Source of the DNA: Alphaproteobacteria bacterium
Lineage (GTDB): Bacteria > Pseudomonadota > Alphaproteobacteria > ATCC43930 > CGMCC-115725
Reading direction: 5' to 3'
DNA length: 36,023 bases
Assembly (NCBI GenBank): GCA_019240125.1
Contig: JAFAYW010000175.1
Span: forward strand, 1-36,023
In this document: one piece after another, positions 16,684 through 25,069 of the stretch
Layout: each line of letters opens with the position of its first letter
How positions within the stretch are numbered: position 1 is the first letter of the stretch
Made by a program: the position numbers and the translations under genes
The notes under the pieces: generated by a model
What the model was told of the DNA's origin: nothing
What the model saw: the letters and a program-made list of their open reading frames with translations, nothing else
The model's database searches: none

Positions 16684-18267
16684 TCATGCTTCCTTGCCGG
16701 TCTCCGCAACGGCGGCGGAAGACGGCGACATCACGTCCGAGACACCGTAGTTCAACCCATCCTCGCCGCGTACCACGAGGTTCGGGCAGGCAAACATCGC
16801 CGGCCATGCGGTGTGTTCGGTCAGCGCGGCACCTGCCCGCGACATCAGGCGGTCGCGGATCGCCTCCGAGAGACGAGTGTCGATCGAGATGCCGGTTTCG
16901 CCGCTGACATCGATGCGCGGATAGTGTGCCGCCTCGCCGGCACTCATTGCGAAATCGACGATAAAGCTCGCGAGTTGCACGACCGCGGCGAGGATACGGC
17001 GCCCACCCGAGGCGCCGACGCCAAACCGGGCCCGGCCGTCACGCGCGCCGACCACCGGGCACATGTTGGTCAGAGCCCGTTTGCCGGCACCGATCGAGTT
17101 GGGCTGGCCGGGCCGCGGGTCGAACCACATGATTCCGTTATTCATCAGGATGCCGGTTTGCGGCAGCACATAACGGCTGCCAAAGCTCGACAGCAAGGTC
17201 GTAGTCAGCGCCGCGATGCCGCCGTCGCGATCGATCGCGGTGATGTGGGTAGTGCAGCTTTCGCCCGGCGGGCTGGTATCGCCCAACCCTTCGAGCCGCG
17301 TATGATAGGCCTGCTGCAAGGCGCCGATCAGCGTCTCGAAATAGGTGGCGTCGGGCGCCGAGCCGAACCGCCGGCTCGACATCCGGTCGATTACGTCCGC
17401 CAGGGTAGGCGCGGCGCTGAGACCGCGCGCCGCGTGCAATGAGTAATCGCGATACGGAATCTCCAGTGACGGCACGATGCGGGCACGGCACCGCGCCAGA
17501 TCCTCGGCCGACAGACAGCCCCCACCATCGCGAGCATCAGCGGCGATCGCCCGGGCGATCTCGCCCTGATAAAAATCGTCGGGACCATATTCGGCCAGCC
17601 GCGCCAATGTGTCGCCCAGCCGACCCAGCGCCAGCGGCCTCGCCCCGCCGCCGGGAGGCACCGCCGGCGGCAAGTCGTTGGGCAGCCAGACGCGGCGGCT
17701 TTCGTCATAAAGCCGCAAATCCGCGGCCGAATTGGCCGTTTTGACGGTGACCCACCAATCTACCGGCAGCCCGTGCCGCGCCAGTTCCACCGCCGGCGCA
17801 ACCAGATCGCGCCACGGCAGGCGACCAAACCGTTCGATCGCGGTGGCGTAGCCGCGCACCGCGCTGGGCACCGCGAACGAGGCTGGGCCATGCATGTTGC
17901 GATCGTCTACAACTCGCGGCCAGGTGAACAATTCGGTCGCCGTCTCGCCGGTCAGCGCGTAATCGGCGGGGTTGAGCCCGGCCGGCGACATCGGGCCGAA
18001 ATCGATGACTTCGGCGCGCCCGCCACCCGGCGGATGCACCACCATAAAGCCGATGCCGCCGAGGCCGCTGTTCCACGGCTCGCGCACGCTGAGCGCGAAA
18101 GCGGCCGCCACAACCGCATCAACCGCGCTGCCGCCCGCCGCCAGGATGTCGGCGCCAACCTTGGCGGCGGTGCCGTTCTGCGACGCGATTACACCGCCGC
18201 GCGAGGCGGCGACCGGCTTGCGAACGATCCAATTCTGAATTGGCATCGACCCATCGGGCATCGACAT
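16684..18267 (-). CDS. Gamma-glutamyltransferase-family Ntn-hydrolase
   Basis: A 527-aa member of the GGT family, which self-cleaves before a threonine and then hydrolyses or transfers gamma-glutamyl groups, for example from glutathione. The cleavage/catalytic Thr is T339 in SCTTHITAIDRDGG, and the C-terminal GASGGRRI fits the oxyanion region. The usual serine-glycine-rich PSSGG motif of the large subunit is replaced by LSAAPTLAD (about 283-291), so substrate use may differ. There is no signal peptide, so the protein is likely cytoplasmic. It is the last gene of the SDR-secreted-DUF427-GGT operon and starts 1 base after the DUF427 stop. Confidence 0.88.
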   Translation of the reverse strand: MSMPDGSMPIQNWIVRKPVAASRGGVIASQNGTAAKVGADILAAGGSAVDAVVAAAFALSVREPWNSGLGGIGFMVVHPPGGGRAEVIDFGPMSPAGLNPADYALTGETATELFTWPRVVDDRNMHGPASFAVPSAVRGYATAIERFGRLPWRDLVAPAVELARHGLPVDWWVTVKTANSAADLRLYDESRRVWLPNDLPPAVPPGGGARPLALGRLGDTLARLAEYGPDDFYQGEIARAIAADARDGGGCLSAEDLARCRARIVPSLEIPYRDYSLHAARGLSAAPTLADVIDRMSSRRFGSAPDATYFETLIGALQQAYHTRLEGLGDTSPPGESCTTHITAIDRDGGIAALTTTLLSSFGSRYVLPQTGILMNNGIMWFDPRPGQPNSIGAGKRALTNMCPVVGARDGRARFGVGASGGRRILAAVVQLASFIVDFAMSAGEAAHYPRIDVSGETGISIDTRLSEAIRDRLMSRAGAALTEHTAWPAMFACPNLVVRGEDGLNYGVSDVMSPSSAAVAETGKEA

Positions 18268-18268
18268 G

Positions 18269-18649
18269 TCAGCTCACCTCGATCGCATCCACACGGTTCG
18301 GATAGAAGGCATAGTGGCCGGTCAGGCCGAGCGCCTCGTCATACGGAGCGCGATAACCCCAAACGGCGTTTTCGGCCTGCTTATTCCCGCCGACATCGAT
18401 CGTCCAATACGAGCAATCGCCCTTGAACGGACAGTAGGTCTTGTGATCGGTGGCGTGCAGCAATTCCATCCGCACATCCTTCTCGGGCAGATAGTACACC
18501 GGGCCGTGACCAGTCTCCTCGCAGCGAATTGCCGCCTTGGTGTCGGCGATCACAGTGCCCCCGAACGTGACGCGAATGTGCTTGCTCTCGGGCAGCAGAT
18601 CGACGCGGTGTTCCGGCTTTTTGGCGTAGCCGGGCGCTGAATTGGTCAT
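18269..18649 (-). CDS. DUF427 domain protein
   Basis: A 126-aa protein of the DUF427 family (PF04248), small beta-rich proteins of unknown function. Typical family sequence is visible: RVTFGGTVIADTKAA, VYYLPEKDVRMELL, TYCPFKGDCSYWTI and AENAVWGYRAPY. The ATG at 18649 has a full AGGAGG upstream; longer frames overlap the preceding gene. It lies 11 bases after the four-cysteine secreted protein gene and 1 base before the GGT-like gene, so co-expression is very likely. Confidence 0.93.
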   Translation of the reverse strand: MTNSAPGYAKKPEHRVDLLPESKHIRVTFGGTVIADTKAAIRCEETGHGPVYYLPEKDVRMELLHATDHKTYCPFKGDCSYWTIDVGGNKQAENAVWGYRAPYDEALGLTGHYAFYPNRVDAIEVS

Positions 18650-18660
18650 CGTATGCCTCC

Positions 18661-18951
18661 TCAGTGAAGTGTTTCGGACGGCGGCGCCTTGCGCCAGTTC
18701 TTCGCCCGTTTCGGCTCGTTGCAGTCGAACGAGGCGACGCAGCTCTGGTGCAATTGCGGGTCGGTCACCGGGCCGCATTCCTGCGCGATCCGCTTGGCGC
18801 GAAAGCCCGGATTGCTGCAGACCAGCGATTCGTATTGCTGGCTCTCCCGCACATTCTGCTCGGCCGTATCGCTGGGGCGGGACTGAGCCCACGCCGTCCC
18901 GCAGACCAGCAGCGTGACGCCGACCACTCCGGCAAATCTATACACCCGCAT
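18661..18951 (-). CDS. Small secreted four-cysteine protein
   Basis: A 96-aa protein with a signal peptide (MRVYR, hydrophobic core, cleavage after AWA near residue 22). The mature part of about 74 residues has four cysteines, C45, C59, C71 and C77, enough for two disulfides, and a basic C-terminus. No family recognised. The start at 18951 has GGGAG upstream and opens the signal peptide. It sits 20 bases after the SDR gene and 11 before DUF427 in one operon. A periplasmic role is inferred. Confidence 0.78.
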   Translation of the reverse strand: MRVYRFAGVVGVTLLVCGTAWAQSRPSDTAEQNVRESQQYESLVCSNPGFRAKRIAQECGPVTDPQLHQSCVASFDCNEPKRAKNWRKAPPSETLH

Positions 18952-18971
18952 ATGTTTCTCCCTGAAGGTTG

Positions 18972-19718
18972 CTACCCGACCATCGTCAGCCCGCCGCTGA
19001 CGCTGAGAACCTGGCCGGTAATGTAGTCGGAGCGTCGCCCGAGGAAAAACAGCGCCGCCTCGGCGATCTCCTCCGGCTGCGCGACGCGGCGGAACGGGAT
19101 GGCCCGGGTCAACGCCTCCTGCATGCGCTCGGGCTGATTGCGGAACAGCGGCGTATCGGTCGGGCCCGGACAGACGCAATTCACATTGATCTGATAGCGC
19201 GCCATCTCGCGTGCCAGCGATTTGGTAAAGGCGATGATGCCGCCCTTCGCGGCGGCATAAACGGTTTCGCCGGTGCTGCCGACCCGGCCGGCGTCGCTCG
19301 AAATATTGACGATCTTGCCATGCCGGTCAGCGACCATGCGGGTCAGCACCGCGCGGGTCAGCCGGATGGCGCCAAGCAGATTGATCGACAACAGCTGTTC
19401 CCAGAATTCAGGCGGATTCTCGAGAAACGGCTGAATACGGTCCCAACCGGCGCCGTTGACCAGCCCGTCAACACGCTCGACGCGGCTCTCAATCGTGGCG
19501 ACAAAGGATGCGACAGTCTTGGGCTCGGTCAGGTCGAGCGGCACGAATTCGACGGCCAACCCCTCGCCACGCGCCGTCTCAACCGTGGCGTCGCCGCCGG
19601 CCGCATCGCGGTCGCCGACGAACACCCGCGCGCCTTCCCGCGCCAGCAACAGCGCTGTCGCCCGACCGATGCCCGAGGCGCCGCCAGTGACGATAACGGT
19701 GCGGTCCTGCATCTCCAT
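18972..19718 (-). CDS. Short-chain dehydrogenase/reductase
   Basis: A 248-aa NAD(P)-dependent oxidoreductase with the classical SDR signatures: TGGASGIG at residues 11-18, NGAG at 88-91, catalytic S141, Y154 and K158 (YAAAK), and PGPTDTP. The stretch around SSDAGRVGSTGE and INVNCVCPGPTDTPL strongly recalls BadH-type 2-hydroxycyclohexanecarboxyl-CoA dehydrogenases, so a hydroxyacyl-CoA substrate is possible but not proven. The ATG at 19718 has GGAG seven bases upstream. First gene of the four-gene operon ending in the GGT-like gene. Confidence 0.92.
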   Translation of the reverse strand: MEMQDRTVIVTGGASGIGRATALLLAREGARVFVGDRDAAGGDATVETARGEGLAVEFVPLDLTEPKTVASFVATIESRVERVDGLVNGAGWDRIQPFLENPPEFWEQLLSINLLGAIRLTRAVLTRMVADRHGKIVNISSDAGRVGSTGETVYAAAKGGIIAFTKSLAREMARYQINVNCVCPGPTDTPLFRNQPERMQEALTRAIPFRRVAQPEEIAEAALFFLGRRSDYITGQVLSVSGGLTMVG

Positions 19719-19893
19719 GACGCTCTCCGTGCGGTACCGTCCAGCGGCAACCGCGACTCTCCGCGCTGCCGCCCGGCGCTGTCAATCGGGCCGATCTTCC
19801 TCGGGTCACTTGACCCGCGCCGGGAGTACTTGCCGTTGCGTCGCTTAGGCGCGGTCCGCGACGCGGGGGAGACAAGCGGACGGCACCGGGCAA

Positions 19894-21432
19894 CTACGAT
19901 TGCACGCTCCAGAACCGACTGACGGCGAGCAAACGCTCGACTTCCTTGTGTAGGCGCGGTTCGAGGTCGGCGATGCGCTGCTCGTGCCAATCGAGCATGG
20001 CCTCGCCGATCGTCACAAGCTCTGGATTGCGGCGACGCGCGGCGAGTTCGTGCACGATCTCGTGCGCCACGCGAATGTCATTGGCGTCGCCGAGATGGCT
20101 TTGCAGCCGTTTCAGGCGTTTGGTGAAGCGATCCACATCTGCGTCGGCATACAGCGCGGCCAGGAGCTCGGTGGAATACCGCAGCTTTTTAAGCGCGATG
20201 CGCAATTTGTGTCGATCGGCCGGGGACTGATCCGCGAGGTTGCGGCTGCAACGCTTTGCCGCGCGCCGCCGCCGATCCAATACGGTGGCAGCGAGGTCTG
20301 CGATCGGCTGCTCTAACTCCGGGGAGGCCCCCTGCTCCCGCCACTCACACGCCTCAAACCAGCGGAACTGTTGCAGTAATAATCGGGTGAACCGGGTTGA
20401 ACGCACCGCGCGGCCGGATTTGGCGAAGGCCTCGCGGCGATCCGCCCCGGCTGCGGCCGTCAGCGCTTCCAGACCGGCCTCATCGCCAAGCGCCTTTTGC
20501 GCCGGCGGCAGCAATGATGTCTCGAAGGCATCCAGATTGCGCGCCGCCCCCATGGCATCAGCCAGCCAACGCAACTCCCCCGAGACGGCGCGCCGCGCCT
20601 CGGCGGGCAGGTATTTGCCGAACGCCGATAATATGGCGCGCAGGCGCCGCACCGCGACGCGCATCTGGTGGATACCCTCGCCCAGTCCCGCCAGGACGGC
20701 CGGCTCGTTCTGCGCCATCTGCATGAGACAGGCGATGCCGATCCGCCGCAGGGCTTCGTTGCCGCTGATCGTCGGATCGATGGTCAATTCCGGCGAATGC
20801 ACCGCCTCGATCGGTGTCGTCTCGTTGGCGGCCAGCAGGTAACCGCGCTCGCCCTTGCTGACCAGCGACAGGCGCAGCGGCGCTTCGGCCAGAAGATCAA
20901 GCGCGACATCGTAAAGGAGGTTTGCCGAGCCCGATTTCAGTTCCAGTTCGACCTCGCTGATCGGCTCCTTGGCGTCACGCACGATCGAGTGGATAAAACC
21001 GCGATCGATTGCCGCCTCGATTTGCGTGTCGGATTCGGCGGCGAGATCGACCTTGCGCCGCTCGACCTCGGTGCGGAATACCGGGATCAGGCGTCCAACC
21101 AGCGCGGCATCGATATAGCGGCCGCTGTTCGGGGCCGTAGCATCGGGTCCATTGCCGGCAACCGCATCCTCCCATTCGCCGCGCGCGAAAGCAGCATCGG
21201 TATCGGATGCCTGAGCACGCCCCGACTTGACAGTTTGTATGAAACCGCCATCCGCCTCGCGGATGCGCAGGACCATGCCGCGCGATTTAAGGTCATGATC
21301 GGCAGTGTCGAAATAGGTGCTCACGAGCCGGGACACCCGGGCTGCGGTGCCGCCGCGCGCCTCAAGCACACGCTGCAGCTTTGCCAGGTTGCGCGAATGC
21401 GTCGCGAGCTTAAGCTCGATTTCGGCTGAGAT
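19894..21432 (-). CDS. CYTH-CHAD protein with an apparent ATC start
   Basis: A 512-aa protein. Residues 1-205 are a CYTH domain (triphosphate tunnel fold): the diagnostic EIELKL is at residues 4-9 and a later ELELKSG strand follows. Residues about 222-505 are a CHAD domain, a histidine-rich helical module that binds polyphosphate (HQMRVAVRRLRAIL, KLRIALKKLRYSTELL). A polyphosphate-related or short-chain triphosphatase role is inferred. The first GTG (21369) lies after EIELKL and would destroy the CYTH site. Between the upstream stop and EIELKL the only plausible initiator is ATC at 21432-21430, with GGAG exactly six bases upstream. A base-call error remains possible. Confidence 0.88.
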   Translation of the reverse strand: MSAEIELKLATHSRNLAKLQRVLEARGGTAARVSRLVSTYFDTADHDLKSRGMVLRIREADGGFIQTVKSGRAQASDTDAAFARGEWEDAVAGNGPDATAPNSGRYIDAALVGRLIPVFRTEVERRKVDLAAESDTQIEAAIDRGFIHSIVRDAKEPISEVELELKSGSANLLYDVALDLLAEAPLRLSLVSKGERGYLLAANETTPIEAVHSPELTIDPTISGNEALRRIGIACLMQMAQNEPAVLAGLGEGIHQMRVAVRRLRAILSAFGKYLPAEARRAVSGELRWLADAMGAARNLDAFETSLLPPAQKALGDEAGLEALTAAAGADRREAFAKSGRAVRSTRFTRLLLQQFRWFEACEWREQGASPELEQPIADLAATVLDRRRRAAKRCSRNLADQSPADRHKLRIALKKLRYSTELLAALYADADVDRFTKRLKRLQSHLGDANDIRVAHEIVHELAARRRNPELVTIGEAMLDWHEQRIADLEPRLHKEVERLLAVSRFWSVQS

Positions 21433-21465
21433 GGCCTACTCCGTGATGCTGAAGAAGCTGCCCCC

Positions 21466-22368
21466 TCAAAAGGGCTGCGAGCCTATTACGGTCGTGCGGT
21501 GCATCAGGCGACGATCGGGCAATGCGTAATCGCAGACCGCCAGATGCATCGCGGTCGCGTTGTCCCACATTACGAGATCGCCGGCCCGCCAGCTGTGGCG
21601 ATAGCAGAATTCCGGTCTGATACAATGTGCGTCGAGCTCGTCGATCAAGGCGAGGGCCTCGTCCTCCGGCATGCCTTCGATGCCGATGCACTCGCCGGCG
21701 GTAATATAGAGTGCCTTCCGGCCGGTATACGGGTGGGTGCGAACGATCGGGTGCGCGATGTCGGGCGTCTCCGCAAGCTGTGCCGCCGTCAGCTTCGGCC
21801 TCGGGCTGTTGTCGACGCGCCGCCGCATCGAATAGCGGTGGATGGCCGTCAGCCCCTCGATGCGCCGCTTCGTTGCCGCGGACAGGGCCTCGTAGGCGGC
21901 AATCGTGTTTGAAAACACTGTATCTCCCAGGGCCTTGCCGTCGCGATACGGCACCTCCTTGGCGTAAAGGAGCGAGCAACGGCTCGGGTTCCTTCGATAC
22001 GACGTGTCGCTGTGCCAGGTAAAACCAGCATCCGCCAGGCCGATATGCTCGCCAGCCTCGTTTTTGATATTGGAAACCAGCAGAATTTCCGGATAACCGG
22101 CCAGCAGGTATTTCTTGACGATGTGAATTTCGAGCTCGCCAAACCGGCGGCTGAACTCTATCTGCTTTTCATTCGACAGATGCTGATTGCGGAAGAACAC
22201 GACAATATTGTCGTGAAATGCCTGTTCGAGCTCCGCGAAGGTGGCATCGTCGATTGTCTGCGCGAGGTCGAACACGATCTCCGCACCGAGAGCGGCATCG
22301 CATTTACGGACCGGGATCGTCATGGGGTGGGGGTGCTCCAGGGCGTCGGGTGCGAGTCTTGCTTTCAT
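21466..22368 (-). CDS. TauD/TfdA-family Fe(II)/2-oxoglutarate dioxygenase
   Basis: A 300-aa non-heme iron dioxygenase. The iron ligands H119 and D121 in TWHSDTSY and the distal H275 in AMHLAVCDY are visible, with R291 (MHRTTVIG) in the 2-oxoglutarate site. Family members hydroxylate or cleave substrates such as taurine, 2,4-D or carnitine precursors; the substrate is not clear. An alternative start at 22323 (residue 16) fits family N-termini better, but neither start has a strong Shine-Dalgarno. The CYTH-CHAD gene follows after 33 bases, so both may be co-transcribed. Divergent from the receiver-protein gene. Confidence 0.9.
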   Translation of the reverse strand: MKARLAPDALEHPHPMTIPVRKCDAALGAEIVFDLAQTIDDATFAELEQAFHDNIVVFFRNQHLSNEKQIEFSRRFGELEIHIVKKYLLAGYPEILLVSNIKNEAGEHIGLADAGFTWHSDTSYRRNPSRCSLLYAKEVPYRDGKALGDTVFSNTIAAYEALSAATKRRIEGLTAIHRYSMRRRVDNSPRPKLTAAQLAETPDIAHPIVRTHPYTGRKALYITAGECIGIEGMPEDEALALIDELDAHCIRPEFCYRHSWRAGDLVMWDNATAMHLAVCDYALPDRRLMHRTTVIGSQPF

Positions 22369-22441
22369 TTTTTCTTAAGTCAAATCGCGTTTGATCGGCT
22401 TCACGACCCTCCCCCTCCCCCCCTTTTGCCGAGGCTTGCCG

Positions 22442-22795
22442 ATGGCGCGAGTTCTCTTGATCGAACCCAACCGTACGCTCCGCAAGTTCATTGCCGGAAT
22501 CCTCGCCGATCTGGGCCACGACGTGCAGCAGTGCCGCGATCTGCGCGATTGTCGGGATCTGCTGCAGCGCACTCCATTCGATGTCGTCGCAACCGATCTG
22601 CTGCTCGACGCCAAGACCGCTTCCGTCCCGGCCGATGCCGGCAAGACGCATGTGCTGACACTTTCGGGGCAGGCCTTGGCGGCTTGCGTCGAGTCTGGCG
22701 ATCGTCCGCTGCACGAGCGGCCGTTCCGTTTTGACGATCTGCAGAACCTCGCCAGCGCGGTCGCCACCCTGACCGCTGCGGGTCTCGCTGCTTAA
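22442..22795 (+). CDS. Degenerate single-domain receiver protein
   Basis: A 117-aa response-regulator receiver-like protein without an output domain. The start VLLIEPNRTLRKFI and VVATDLLLD give the receiver fold, with D52 at the phosphoacceptor position and T73 at the switch position. The N-terminal acidic pair is reduced to E8 and the conserved lysine before PF is R93 (HERPF), so phosphorylation by the normal route is doubtful. No histidine kinase is nearby. The ATG at 22442 is preceded by weak GAGG. Confidence 0.72.
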   Translation: MARVLLIEPNRTLRKFIAGILADLGHDVQQCRDLRDCRDLLQRTPFDVVATDLLLDAKTASVPADAGKTHVLTLSGQALAACVESGDRPLHERPFRFDDLQNLASAVATLTAAGLAA

Positions 22796-22905
22796 CGCGG
22801 AACCGGTTGCTTCATTTTCGATGCCACGAAACTAGCTGGCGGGTTCCGCTGTTGATGCTGCAGGCCGCGCAATTTACCGGCGGTCATTCGACCTAGGAGA
22901 GCATC

Positions 22906-23130
22906 ATGAAGTGGATGTTGGTTGCGGCCGGTTTATTGGCCGCCACGGCTTTTGTTCCGAGCCAGGCTGAGGCCGGGTGTGTCAGTGGCGCGGTGGTTGG
23001 CGGCGTGATCGGACATCTGGCCGGTCATCACGGCATGGCAGGCGCGGCGGCGGGTTGCGCTATCGGCCATCACCGGCGGGTCATGCGCGACCGCGATTAC
23101 GGGTACAACCGTTACGATCGGCGCTATTAG
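22906..23130 (+). CDS. Small glycine-rich secreted protein
   Basis: A 74-aa protein with a clear signal peptide (cleavage after AEA near residue 23) and a mature Gly/Ala/His-rich segment, GAVVGGVIGHLAGHHGMAG, of glycine-zipper style, then a basic, Tyr-rich tail (YGYNRYDRRY). Glycine zippers insert into or lie on membranes. Two cysteines. GGAG lies seven bases before the ATG. Function unknown; similar small proteins are common in alphaproteobacteria. Confidence 0.85.
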   Translation: MKWMLVAAGLLAATAFVPSQAEAGCVSGAVVGGVIGHLAGHHGMAGAAAGCAIGHHRRVMRDRDYGYNRYDRRY

Positions 23131-23158
23131 ACCCTGTAATCACTGCGAAATGATTGAC

Positions 23159-23216
23159 GGACCCGGCCCCTGATCGCCGGGTCCGAGGCCTCCCGGCACA
23201 GCTATTGCTGCCGGGA
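23159..23216 (+). terminator. Two consecutive hairpins after the glycine-rich protein gene
   Basis: GGACCCGGC/GCCGGGTCC (23159-23184, 8-base loop) is followed by TCCCGGCA/TGCCGGGA (23191-23216, 10-base loop), then TCTTC. Both stems are perfect. They are placed like a terminator for the gene ending at 23130, but the T-run is poor. Confidence 0.5.
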
Positions 23217-23299
23217 TCTTCTCCCGCCGCCACAATCCGCTAGACTGCGCATAAGGGCCGGCCCATCCGGTCGGGCGCGGACATCAGGGAGCGGCGGAT

Positions 23300-24916
23300 A
23301 TGAAGGCGGATTACGTTATCGTTGGAGCCGGGTCAGCCGGATGCGTGCTGGCCAATCGCTTGACCGAAGACCCCCAAATTCGCGTCGTGCTGATCGAGGC
23401 TGGCGGTCAGGATTGGAACCCGTACATCCATATCCCGGCCGGTTTCATGAAATTGCTCGACCACAAGACCGTCACCTGGGGCTTCAAGGCGCAGGCCGGT
23501 GACGGGCGCGAGATCATCTATCCGCGCGGCAAGGTGCTGGGCGGCTCGTCGTCGATCAACGGGCTGATCTACGTTCGTGGCCAACCCGAGGATTACGACC
23601 ACTGGGCACAGCTCGGCAATCGGGGCTGGTCGTGGGATGATTGCTATCCGTTCTTCAAGCGGGCGGAGCGCTGGAGCGGCCAGGGTGATGGCGGCGAAGA
23701 CGACGCGCATGGCAAGGACGGCTATCTCTTCACCTCCGAGATGGAGCGCGAGCCGATCTGCACCAAGGTGATCGAGGCCGGTATGCAGCTCGGTCTCGAA
23801 TACCGCGAGGACGTCAACAACCTGCCACCCAATGCGCCGCCGAGCATCGGCTGGTGCCAGCAGACTCGTGGCGGCCGCCGCCGCGCCAGCACCGCGCGCA
23901 GCTATCTGCGTCCGGCGCTCAAGCGGCAGAACCTTGAGGTCGTCACCAAGGCGCTGGTGCACCGGGTGATCTTCCAGGGCAAGCGGGCCGTCGGCGTCGA
24001 ATTCTCGCGCGGCGGCCGCACCGAGCGCGCCGACGCCAACCGCGAGGTCATCCTGTCAGCCGGCGCGGTTGGCTCGCCACATCTGCTGCAGATTTCCGGG
24101 GTCGGTGATCCCGAATTGCTTGGCAAGATCGGCGTGCCGGTGGTGCACGAACTGCGCGGTGTCGGCCGCAACATGCAGGACCACTACGTGATCCGCTGCA
24201 CCTACCCGATCTACGGCATGCAGACCGCCAACGAAAAGGCGCGCGGCCTGCCACTGGTTGGCGAGGTCTTGCGCTATCTGACGACGGGCCGCGGCATCCT
24301 GACCTACAGCGCGTCGCTGATCGCCGCCTCGGTCAAGATCCTCGAGGAATCCGCGACCCCCGATGTGCAGATCTCGTTCGCCCCGGGCAGCTTCAAGGAT
24401 GGGCAGATCGGCCAGCTCGAAGAGGAACCCGGCCTGACCGGCGGTCCATGGCAGATGCGGCCGTTGTCGCGCGGCTTTGTCGAGGCTACATCGGCCGACC
24501 CACACGTGCAGCCCACGATCAATCCGCGCTACCTGACCGAGGAAAGCGATCGGCGCGCCGTCATCGGGGGCCTAAAACTCGTGCGGCAGATTTTCCACGC
24601 CCCGGCCTTGGCGCCGTATATCGGCGAGGAACGCCTGCCCGGCGCCAAGGTGCAGACCGATGACGAGTTGCTCGATTACGCCAAGCGCAACGGCAACACG
24701 GTTTATCACGCCAGCTGCACCTGCATGATGGGGCAGCACGCGATGTCGGTCGTCGACGACAATCTGCGGGTGCATGGCATGGAGGGGCTGCGTGTGGTCG
24801 ATGCCTCGGTGATGCCGGCGGTGACCTCGACCAACACCAACGCGCCGACCATCATGATCGCGGAAAAGGCCGCCTCGCTGATCAAATCAGCGGCACAGCA
24901 GCGCCTCGCCGCATAG
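23300..24916 (+). CDS. GMC-family FAD oxidoreductase (choline-dehydrogenase type)
   Basis: A 538-aa flavoenzyme. The FAD-binding GAGSAGCVLANRL is at residues 9-21, the GMC signature GKVLGGSSSINGLIYVRG at about 75-92 (split GKVLGGSSSIN and GLIYVRG), and the C-terminal catalytic His lies in TVYHASCTCMMG with the Asn partner in TSTNTNAPT. Such enzymes oxidise alcohols to aldehydes; the substrate is unknown. The ATG at 23300 has GGAG nine bases upstream. An acyl-CoA ligase follows in the same direction after a 150-base gap with a repeat pair, so an alcohol-to-acid-to-CoA path is imaginable. Confidence 0.93.
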   Translation: MKADYVIVGAGSAGCVLANRLTEDPQIRVVLIEAGGQDWNPYIHIPAGFMKLLDHKTVTWGFKAQAGDGREIIYPRGKVLGGSSSINGLIYVRGQPEDYDHWAQLGNRGWSWDDCYPFFKRAERWSGQGDGGEDDAHGKDGYLFTSEMEREPICTKVIEAGMQLGLEYREDVNNLPPNAPPSIGWCQQTRGGRRRASTARSYLRPALKRQNLEVVTKALVHRVIFQGKRAVGVEFSRGGRTERADANREVILSAGAVGSPHLLQISGVGDPELLGKIGVPVVHELRGVGRNMQDHYVIRCTYPIYGMQTANEKARGLPLVGEVLRYLTTGRGILTYSASLIAASVKILEESATPDVQISFAPGSFKDGQIGQLEEEPGLTGGPWQMRPLSRGFVEATSADPHVQPTINPRYLTEESDRRAVIGGLKLVRQIFHAPALAPYIGEERLPGAKVQTDDELLDYAKRNGNTVYHASCTCMMGQHAMSVVDDNLRVHGMEGLRVVDASVMPAVTSTNTNAPTIMIAEKAASLIKSAAQQRLAA

Positions 24917-24965
24917 GATGCGACGCCCTCACCGCGAAGCAGCGCGCGGCAACGACACCTTTGCT

Positions 24966-25048
24966 TTGTCGTCCCTGCGAAAGCAGGGACCCACGGTAGG
25001 GCTGGGGAGTTGTTGCCGGGTGGGTCCCTGCTTTCGCAGGGACGACAA
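24966..25048. repeat. 28-bp perfect inverted repeat pair (REP/BIME-like)
   Basis: The 28 bases at 24966-24993 and 25021-25048 are exact reverse complements, separated by 27 bases. Each copy is itself a hairpin: GTCCCTGC, GAAA loop, GCAGGGAC. Read through in one antisense frame it gives the peptide style RKQGPT ... CFRRDD that often betrays this class of intergenic repeat in alphaproteobacteria. It sits between two co-directional genes and could end or stabilise mRNA. No other copy was found in the window. Confidence 0.9.
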
Positions 25049-25069
25049 CTTTGAGGGGGCGAGGCTATC

